A stretch of 64,000 nucleotides of DNA from Mortierella alpina. Lineage: Eukaryota; Mortierellomycota; Mortierellomycetes; Mortierellales; Mortierellaceae. Of this stretch, positions 56,554-64,000 are shown piece by piece (positions within the stretch are counted from its first letter, which is position 1; each line of letters begins with the position of its first letter). Location of the stretch: positions 2,046,001-2,110,000 of the forward strand of contig JANATF010000001.1 of NCBI GenBank assembly GCA_029449245.1. Direction: 5' to 3'. The notes below the pieces were generated by a model that saw only the letters and a program-made list of their open reading frames with translations, searched no databases and was not told the origin of the DNA. Both the position numbers and the translations under genes were made by a program.

Positions 56554-56555
<2 letters not shown>

Positions 56556-56584
<29 letters not shown>
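56556..56584. repeat. Poly-T run of about 29
   Basis: Begins 14 bp after the MULE's right duplication. Before the MULE inserted, this T tract would have lain about 130 bp downstream of U6 on the transcribed strand, so it may be U6's original distal terminator. Confidence 0.8.
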
Positions 56585-57585
56585 CCTCAGGCAGCGCACT
56601 CCGTGGCGATTTTCTATGATCAATACATTCGGTAAGTCTCATTTCCTCCTTCTACTTGCTACTTGGCTACTTGGAGAGTGCAGATGTGTGCCTAGGATCG
56701 ACACCACTCAACGGACGGAACAACTTCATCGATCACCCCAATGAACTTGCTCTCTTGCTAGATAGATTAAAGAATAAGTGAAACAAAGAGGTGTGGAATC
56801 AGTAAGACAGTGAATGGCGTGAGAGTGGGCAGTGACATGGTGGATGGCGTGAAGGTCGGCATGACGCAGGCTTTAAAATACGGGGTATACATTGTTACCT
56901 GTAGCAAAGGCAGGCTTCCTGCAAAGATGTGACAAGTCCTCACCAAAAAATGTAGCAAGCAAAGTCCGAAAGGAGAGAGGATCGTACAGCAGTTGTGGAA
57001 ATGAAAGAGCAACCTCACAAAACTGGAAACATTCATAAAGATGTGGATGGATATCCCAAAATAATGAAGCAATCACAAAAAAAAAAAGTAATTAACATGC
57101 AGCCAAACGGACGGGTAAATGCCTTCCTGTTCAAAGAAAACGTGTTCTTATGAAGGTGTTCACAGTAGAACCATGAGGCAATCACGGCTCTCACAAAGAT
57201 GTGGAACACAATGGTCAAAGGATGCGTGTTCACATAGAGGGAAAAGAGTGGTACTTGTGATTGTTGTGGGATGAGTGTGATTGTTGTGGGATGAGCTGAT
57301 GGCCACTGCATCTGATCGTTGAGTCAGACTTTCAGTATATAAAGCTTGCCGCATTGTCACCTCGCGCTTAGCTTCTCTCAGCACTTCATCTCTCTCAGCA
57401 CTATGCTCATCAAATTCCACTGCACACTCTACATATTGTGCACCAAATCCTGCATCGAATCTGTACTCTTTTCTGCCCTGAACCAGTGTTTTCGTGCCAT
57501 CAGTCTTGACTCTATACTGTATACCAGTGTGACAATATCATCCTCGGACCAGCTATCCATGTTTTCGTCAACGTAAAAAATCTCA
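56585..57585. other. Region without a supported gene
   Basis: About 1 kb. cacaaagatgtggaa-type segments recur (57030, 57195) and gtgattgttgtgggatgag is tandemly repeated near 57258-57295. From about 57350 the sequence is pyrimidine-rich, possibly the promoter of the ancestral gene now decayed downstream. Confidence 0.4.
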
Positions 57586-59497
57586 GTGCTTGCAAGACTA
57601 AGGCGGAGGCTACTCCCTACGCTTTCGTATATCCCGACAATTTTTCGATCGCCTTTGCCGCCATCGCTTAATCAACACGCGCACTGGCAGCAGAGTAGAA
57701 AGGATCGCATAGCACAAAGCGGCGTTGTATCGGTCCGGAATGCGACACCCTTGGCCAGACTCGACAGCTCCCAAGCATTTCTCCTGAGAGCTGGCTCTGC
57801 ACCATCAAGCAGTTCGACAGCAACAGCACCATCAGCAACAGCCATCACACCAGTCTCTGCTGCATTCCTAGAGACCCTGGTCTTGTTCTTGGGATGCAGC
57901 CTACTGCTCACTCCCGACCAGATGCGAGATGTCTTGCTGGACTTGCTAGCCAACTCTGCCCACACACAGCAGCGGACCGGGTCACTCGTCAATCGCAAGA
58001 TGTGCCTGCTGTAATACGTTCCTAGAAAAAGCAAGGGTCCGAGTGGTGGACTCTGGGTGCCACGAACAGTGTGGGGACCTGGGTGTGCATAAGCACGCAC
58101 ACGGAGACCAAGACGATCCAAGACCAGCTGGATCTGCCATGGCAAGTGGCTGTACAGCAAAGCCTATACACCCGTTCAACCAACGTTCAGATCCGGATCC
58201 TCAACTATGTGCAGCTTCAAAGCGCGACAGTCAACCCTGAATTGCTCCAGCTACAGACCATTATAGCAGATATGTGCTCCCCATACCGTATGTCCTGATT
58301 ATTCTAGCGCTAGCTCTGGTTCCTCTGGAGATTCAGCAAGCAGCCCCAGTACCAGGAGGCAGAGAGAACTTCTACGCCGAGTCTTGGGAATAGTCCGCCA
58401 GGACAAAGTCGTATATCATGAGTTGACAAGATGGTCTGCGTTCCGAGACGAAGCTACACAAGACCTCACTGGTATCATTGCAAACCTTCAGGCAAAATTT
58501 TGGTTGTGTCTATTACGGTCGATCGCTTGTTGCGACACGAGAAACATCTTTCAACTTCGAACAGCATCCTCATACAGAAAGGTAGCCAGATTGCAAGTGC
58601 GGTATATTCACCAGAGCCCAAGCACACGTACATAGTATATCATGAGTTGACAGGATGGTCTGCGTTCCGGGACGAATCTATGCAAGACCTCGCTGGTATC
58701 ATTGCAAACCTGCAGGCAAAATTTTGGTTGTGTCTATTACGGTGGATCGCTTGGTGCGACACGACAAACATCTTTCAACTTTAAACAGCATCCTCATACA
58801 GAAAGGTAGCCAGATTGCAAGTGTGGTATATTCACTAGAGCCCAAGCACACGTACATAGTCAGGAACCCGTATAAACCCGTATACGCGATGTGTGGTGTG
58901 TGGACCCACATCTTTTTCTCTCTTTACTTCCTTGACCCAATCTTCAACAATATATTTCAGCAAGCATACTTTGGGACCCTCTTAATTTTTTGAGTCCAAA
59001 CCTCTTGGCAAATTGCGAAGGACTGGCACTCACATTACCCACCAATCCCCGCAAATGCACTTTTGCAACCGGCTGGTTTGACCACTCCAGAGGGAACTGG
59101 AGCAAAAGTGTCGTCTTCCACGTCAAGGCAGCACAAGAGTTTTGCGAAGGGTTTCGGATGACGATGCATCAAGGCGACTCAAAACTCACCATCCCGGATG
59201 AACTGGTTACGACGGGAGTCGCATGAAGATTCAATCCTGACCGCGCAATCCGGTGGGAAGCGTACGCAAGGTCGTTTCATCCGTGGGATGCCGAAATCGC
59301 GGTTCAGTACAAAAACGTCAACGGAGCATACCAATGCGCCTACAACCCTGCGGTGCATCAAGACGGTAGTTGTCTCTGCCCCTGTTCAAAGTGCCAGGGT
59401 GCGCGCAGTCGGATCTGTTCATGCTGCTAGCAACTGGGATGCAGCTGCCATGTTTTTTGCAACTGCATTTAGCTTTGCCCGTCCTGAAAATTCCTAG
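57586..59497 (+). pseudogene. Decayed copy of the Cys-rich gene at 61277-63932
   Basis: Successive frames match the right-hand gene: VGTWVCISTHTETKTIQDQLDL near 58071 (versus VGTWVCVSTPAETKAIREQLDL; quoted in parts), YHELTRWSAFRDEATQDLTGIIANL, WFDHSRGNWSKSVVFHVKAAQ, FCEGFRMTMHQGD, IPDELVTTGVA, then stop, RFNPDRAIRWEAYA, and CLCPCSKCQGARS before another stop. Frameshifts and stops are scattered throughout. It contains an internal tandem duplication (58396-58860). The C-terminal Ser/Ala repeats and last zinc region are missing. The two copies point toward each other. Confidence 0.85.
58396..58860 (+). repeat. Tandem duplication of about 230 bp
   Basis: tatatcatgagttgaca begins at about 58408 and again at about 58636, with near-identical sequence to agcacacgtacatag in both. 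It duplicates one exon-sized piece of the pseudogene, so it arose after or during decay. Confidence 0.9.
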
Positions 59498-59713
59498 GCG
59501 TTGACCTCAATAAAGTCATGAGTGTTCGAGAGATCTGGATGACATTGGTGCCATTGAATGAACTGCTCCATCTGCACAGCCGTATCTTGTCCAATCCAAG
59601 AGGACGGCTTTGACCAACGGGGATAGACTTGTGAGCCTCCTTTATGGATCCATCAACCTTAGACAATAAGCGCTCACCGCGATCGCGCGCCATTGACCCT
59701 TCTTGCGCAGGGG

Positions 59714-59939
59714 TGTGATATTCTATATGACTATGAGACGCTAACTTATAAGGAACAGAAGTCAACGAGAACAAAGAGAAGGGTTATTTGCTCCGCAATC
59801 ATGGTGCCATGATGCAGTACCGTGCTGTAGGCTCTTCCCATAGACTACGTCACGCTAGATCTAGTTCTTGTAGAAGTAAAAAGGGGAGGTGAGACTCAGG
59901 TACACAGTCCCTGAGCCCCACACCGAATAGGACATGACA
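59714..59939 (-). repeat. Solo LTR of the B family
   Basis: On the minus strand TGTCATGTCCTATTCGG, then GTGTGGGGCTCAGGGACTGT and tacctgagtctcacctcccc, ending ATATCACA; 226 bp. Flanks agggg and agagg are a 5-bp duplication with one mismatch. It keeps an inverted repeat (ATCATGG/CCATGAT) at the place of the TATA hairpin, but the TATA is gone. Confidence 0.85.
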
Positions 59940-60055
59940 AGAGGCATTCGACCATCGAGGCGCCGGTTGTACGTGGCAGGACACCTATATAAGAGTCCTG
60001 CCTCGGCAGACAATAAACAACTACTCTTTGTTTCCCTGACTTCCCCCATTACACA
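59940..60055 (+). repeat. LTR relic of another short-LTR family (G)
   Basis: cctatataag lies in the loop of a perfect 8-bp inverted repeat (GGCAGGAC/GTCCTGCC, 59975-60002). Then caataaacaactactctttg, a start-site-like segment, and the end cattacaca at 60055. A minus-strand relative starts at 20717. The first bases were probably separated by the B-family LTR, which inserted at 59713/59940. Confidence 0.6.
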
Positions 60056-61276
60056 GTACGTTTCACTGTCACTTGAGGAAAAGGCACATCATGGTGAGTG
60101 TAGAAGTGTCGTGAACAGAACTACAGGATATATGCGCCCGACTCGCGGTCCGCTTTGGCTTGTGATCACCAGCCATGACATAATGGAGTTATTCGGTGAA
60201 AAAGGGCGTAGACAGCACGACCTAGGATCCTACGATTGTCCTATGGCCAAATACGCGACGAAAAGATCTGAGGTTTTCAATCTTACTCAAGCCTGCTGAA
60301 TTGACACCTGGGGGTATCACCATGCGACACTCAATCTCGACCACCTTCGCAAGGAGAGGTTTCAGGTACTGGACCAGATTAGGAGGTTCATGACTGTCAT
60401 AATATTATCCCCCCCGAACTGCAAAAAGAGGCAACGTAAAAAGGAATATTGGTTCGAGACAAAGCTCGACGTGTACTCAAGGATGCTAGACACTTCCAGT
60501 GCTGGGCGCAGCCAAGTGACGCAAGGTCACTGCAATCCGCTGCACGAACCCAGCCTAGGCGGCGAAGCCATCTTCTTACGATTTTCTCTGAGACTTTGCC
60601 ATTCCTCTGCATCTCTGGTATGATTTGATTGTTGACACTCTCCAGGAGCTTGACATTGAGTCTCACGTTCTCCGACGAAAGTCAGCATTTCACCGTCGAC
60701 CTGACGTAGCCCATGTCAAGGAGGCAACACGTATTTTTATTCCTTTCACGATGTGAGCAAGTGATGACCCCCAGTTTTCAGGACTGCCGCGACTAACTGT
60801 GGATTATGTCCGTATTTTCTATGGCGTCGATTGGTCCTCTGAGGCGAGGTCGATTTTTTCAAGGGTATGCTCTCGAACGCCTCCAAGTTTCAAGCGTTCC
60901 TTTTCGCTGATTATCTTTAACACCTTCCTCTTGATCAGAGGAGCGTTTGAGTTTGTCCAAGAGTGCTTGTCCTCGGCCACCTGTCAATATCAGGAAAACC
61001 GAAGCCTTGCGTCAATACTGCTTCAATGCATTGCTGTACATAGTGATTATGAAAATTTTGCAAATAATAATTATATTTCCACCAAACTTCTTTCGGGCTT
61101 GGATGAACCGTTGACGAGGGAGTAATTGCGAAAAGAAGTCGAAGATCTGATCTATTGAAGCAGTTTTGGCGCTCGATTTATCTGCGTTTTGATGAAGAGC
61201 ACGAGCCACAATGGTTATTTGTGCAAATCTTTATTTAAGCAATCACAGAAAAACATAGGCAGAACATAAGCGAGGA
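60056..61276. other. Region of unrecognised, possibly decayed coding sequence
   Basis: Several frames look weakly coding (60620-60750 reads HLWYDLIVDTLQELDIESHV; 60790-60850 reads LPRLTVDYVRIFYGVDWS) but are broken by stops and frame changes. I do not recognise a family. Confidence 0.35.
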
Positions 61277-63932
61277 CTAGCGGCGTTTCGCATGAGTATC
61301 GCATAGTTTACCCAGGCCAGGTGGGCAAGCCTTCGAGCACTGTTTACAGCGCTGCACCTCTGTTCCTGTCTGGGCACACCAAGCCTCGTAGCAGGGTCTA
61401 CTGCACCACCTGTGCTTGGCTGCAGGCGGATTGTTGCAACCGGACGTCGCGCAGACCTTGCTTTTGATTTCCTTCAGCTGTGCCTTGTAGCAGGTGGGGC
61501 ATAGTAGACCTCCTTGTCCACCGACCGGGGCCAAGTTCATGCAACCAATGCTCTTGCAAAGTCTTGGGACAGGTGCTGATGATCTGGGGCGCGGTGCTGA
61601 TGAGTTGGAGGCCAGTGCTGATGATCTGGGACGCGGTGCTGATGAGCTGGAGGGCGGTGCTGATGAACTGGAGGTCGGTGCTGATGAACTGGAGGTCGGT
61701 GCTGATGAGCTGGAGGTCAGTGCTGATGAGCTGGAGGGCGGTGCTGATGAGCTGGAGGTCGGTGCCAATGAACTGGAGGTCGGTTCCAATGAACTGGAGG
61801 TCGGTGCTGATGAGCTGGAGGTCAGTGCTGATGAGCTGGTGGCCGGTGCCAATGAACTGAAGGCTGCCGATGAGCTGAAGGCTGCCGATGAGCTGAAGGC
61901 TGCCGATGAGCTGAAGGCTGCAGATGAGCTGAAGGCTGCAGATGAGCTGAAGGCTGCAGATGAGCTGAAGGCCGCAGATGAGCTAGAGACCATCGATGCA
62001 CTAGGGGCCGCAAATGCACCAGAGATTTGAACAGATGGTGGCACTGATGCATGCGCGAGGCTTTGAGGTGTCGCCAGGGTCACATGGCAGTTGTCGCATA
62101 GGCAATTACAAAATATGTGGCATCTACATGTCAGTTGCTGACTGCAGGGACAGCTTCGAGCGCGCGCCTTCCGACACTTCTGGCAGGGACATAAGCACTT
62201 GCTATCTTGATGTATGGCAGAGCTGCAGAAGCATTCGTATGATGCTTGGGCGTTCTTGTATTGGACCTCGACCTCGGCATCCCATAGGATTTGCGACTTC
62301 GCATACGTGGCCCATTGGTTCGCGCGTTGTGGATTGAACCCTCGTGCGATCCCCGTCGTCACTAGTTCTTCCGGAATAGTGCGCGTCGTGTCACCTTGGC
62401 GCATGGTCGTCCGGAATCCCTCGCAGAAGTCCTGAGCGGTCCTGACATGAGCCAGAACGTTTTTGTTCCAAGCCCCCTTGGCCTGGTCGAACCAGAGATC
62501 AGGCACAAGTACAGGTGGAGAAAGTGCATGTGCAGGTTGCGGTGGGTACTGAGTCTGCCATGCTATCGCCATCGGAGAGGAAGCCTGGATGTCAAAGTTC
62601 AGGGGGTCCCAAAGAATACTCGCGATCTGACCACCGTTCTGGATAAGGATAGTACTGAGCGTCGGCAGATGTTTCTTGTGGCGAACCAATCGGTCCACCA
62701 TAGTCGTAACAACCAAAACGTTTCCGCCCAGGTTTGCAATGATTTCGGTAACGTCTTGCATGATGTCGTCTCCATATGCAGAGCGGTCCGATAACTCGTG
62801 ATAGCTGAGTTTGTTCTTGTGGACCAACCCCAAAACCTGACGCAGGAACTCCCTTTGTCGCTTTGTACTAGGGTTGCCTGCCGCATCCTCAGCGGTACTA
62901 GAGCCGGCCGGCATGAATTTAGGACTCGTACGAGCCAAGGCAACAACATGCTTGAACTGGGAGCAAAGATTTGCCATGCTATTTTGAAGTTGAATTAATT
63001 CAGGGGCGGCAATTACGGAGGCACCCTGGTGCTGCAGAGAGTTGAGGATCCGAGTCATAAAATTGATTGCGCGGGAGTACAGTGCCCTGACAAAAGTATA
63101 CGCGGACTCCTTTTTCTGCACATAAGAAATCATATGGGAGAGCCGTTTTTTTACACCTCTCTACTGCACTTGACATATACCAAGGTTGAGAACGGACTTA
63201 GAAATGGGGACTGGGTGCTTAGACAAAAAAAAGTCAGGAACAAAAACTGAATGGAGAGAGCTCATTTACTTTCAGGGTGCCATGCCAAAGTGTTGATTTC
63301 ACTTAGAACAAATTCTCACCTCCCATCCCCTAATTGTGGTGGCATGAGAGGATGAACATATAGAAGACCAAAAAGGAGGGCGCGAATACTTTTGTCTGGG
63401 CACTGTACATTCCATGTTGTACAGCCACCTCTCTCGTGAGGTCCAACTGTTCCCGGATCGCCTTGGTCTCCGCGGGCGTACTTACACACACCCAGGTGCC
63501 TACCCTACTAGCGGCACCCAAGGTCCACCACATGGACCCTGTTTTGGCCATGGACTGCGTTATGGTAGACACCTCCTCCGATCTGCGGGTCACCCGGTCA
63601 GGATTAACACTCAGCAGTAGGAGCCGCTCCTCTGTGCTGAATAGCGACTGCGGCAGCCTGCGGCAGGACCAGGGATGTTGCGACGAGCTGCAATACTCAA
63701 TCGCAATAATGAGTTTTCTGACTTGTCCCGTCAAACTTTCAAAATCGTTCATCCGGTGAAGGAGTTCCACGAACTGGCGCTCACAAGTCGTACCAGCATC
63801 CTCCTGAATGGCTGTAGATATACGAATGTGGAAAATGCAGAGAGTGAAGGGTACAATCCGGTGGGATGCCATGGTAGGGATGGGTCGCGCTACTGAACCA
63901 CTGCTTGGACCGGTGCTAACTTTCTTCGACAT
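61277..63932 (-). CDS. Cys-rich protein of unknown function, interrupted by a MITE
   Basis: ATG 63932 to about 63408, then a 326-bp MITE, then 63077 to 61277. Removing the MITE and one TA joins AVQHGMY|SRAINFMTRILN, which aligns with AVQQSLYTRSTNVQIRILN in the left-hand copy. Unknown N-terminal helical domain; a middle region FCEGFRTTMRQGDTTRTIPE shared with the copy; a dense Cys cluster (CLCPCQKC, CPCSQQLTCRCHIFCNCLC); about 150 residues of Ser/Ala/Pro repeats; and a C-terminal Cys-rich module (CKSIGCMNLAP, LCPTCYKAQ, CATSGCNNPP, WCSRPCYEAWC, CKQCSKAC) like tandem zinc ribbons. Alternatively the MITE is spliced (see MITE entry). The function is unknown; the duplicate state suggests a mobile or multi-copy gene. 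Confidence 0.7.
61560..62000 (-). repeat. Coding minisatellite (Ser/Ala/Pro repeats)
   Basis: Two adjoining arrays: gctgatgagctggaggtcggt-like units of about 30 bp (61560-61850) and gctgaaggctgccgatga units of about 18-21 bp (61855-61990). In the gene's frame they encode SSSAPT-type and FSSSAA-type repeats. Likely length-variable. Confidence 0.9.
63080..63405. mobile_element. Tc1/mariner-type MITE (326 bp)
   Basis: Terminal inverted repeats of 36 bp with four mismatches, starting CAGTGCCC-N-GACAAAAGTAT and ending at CTCCTTTTT, flanked by TA on both sides (63078-63079, 63406-63407). TA duplication and CAGTG termini with GACAAAAGTAT are typical of Tc1/mariner elements. No transposase. It lies inside a coding region. 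A donor (aca aaa|gtattc) in one TIR and an acceptor (atgtgcag|aaa aag) in the other are both phase 0, so splicing would keep the frame and add about 15 TIR-encoded residues. Confidence 0.85.
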
Positions 63933-64000
63933 AAAAGCGCGATATGCAGCGGATACTCGTGGTCGTATGATATGATCGCCAACCCACGCGTTGAGCTGAC
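63933..64000. other. Window end, upstream of the Cys-rich gene
   Basis: 68 bp, probable 5' flank of the gene starting at 63932. Nothing recognisable. Confidence 0.4.

Noticed and set aside
61480-62030. Plus-strand open frames with repeated ADELE-type peptides
   Set aside because: Antisense shadow of the coding minisatellite in the Cys-rich gene; the minus-strand frame is conserved with the copy.

Overview
This 64 kb window is nuclear DNA of a filamentous fungus. Genes carry short introns (78-134 bp, GT-AG plus two GC-AG). There is a fungal-type ataxin-2/Pbp1 gene, an LSD1-type demethylase, malonyl-CoA decarboxylase, a U6 snRNA and a tRNA-Leu(CAG). The mobile DNA is typically fungal: chromodomain Ty3/Gypsy elements, a Mutator-like element (MULE) and a Fanzor relic. 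The mix (cytosolic-type malonyl-CoA decarboxylase, O-fucosyltransferase-like type II membrane protein, Fanzor, many-copy chromoviruses) suggests an early-diverging lineage such as Mucoromycota/Mortierellomycotina. That placement is inference, not shown by the sequence.

1-19,704: a nest of five LTR-retrotransposon pieces that target-site duplications resolve completely. A Gypsy element (D2) holds the end of another copy (D1) at the left edge. D2 was split by element B (501-18,247, duplication gaacg). B's 5' LTR was split by element A (525-7,526, minus strand, duplication tgggg) and B's pol gene by element C (8,605-15,310, duplication aggtc). A is full length with an open 1,730-1,760 aa polyprotein and LTRs that look identical. 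B lacks everything from its 5' LTR to the middle of reverse transcriptase. C has a gag stop codon and a foreign block before its zinc knuckle. D2 itself truncated a hypothetical gene (19,705-20,295).

21,124-33,240: host genes, all on the minus strand: ataxin-2 homologue (six to seven exons, Lsm, LsmAD and PAM2), a polyQ C2H2 transcription factor, and an LSD1-like SWIRM/amine-oxidase protein with C-terminal AT-hooks. About 3.2 kb without a recognisable gene lies upstream of the zinc-finger gene.

33,347-36,931: a non-autonomous MULE-type element (F, 9-bp duplication) carrying a second DNA element (E, 8-bp duplication) that contains a 70-bp minisatellite. F ends 30 bp beyond the 3' end of the tRNA-Leu gene.

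37,694-49,207: a type II membrane glycosyltransferase-like gene, decayed nuclease-like sequence, a broken Fanzor (TnpB-like) gene with a recognisable zinc ribbon and RuvC-III motif, then malonyl-CoA decarboxylase.

49,951-56,541: U6 snRNA followed by a complete 6.3 kb MULE (50,204-56,531, 10-bp duplication, long terminal inverted repeats). Its six exons read in phase as one 1,321 aa protein joining a ULP1/C48 protease, a FAR1-type zinc domain, a MULE DDE transposase and a SWIM finger. An LTR-like sequence lies immediately before its start codon.

57,586-64,000: an inverted pair of related Cys-rich genes of unknown function. The left copy is a pseudogene. The right copy is interrupted by a 326-bp Tc1/mariner-type MITE that could be spliced out in frame. 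LTR relics lie between them. The most distinctive unexplained signals are inverted repeats enclosing the TATA box in four LTR families, the placement of both MULE-family insertions just downstream of Pol III genes, and the protease-transposase fusion.
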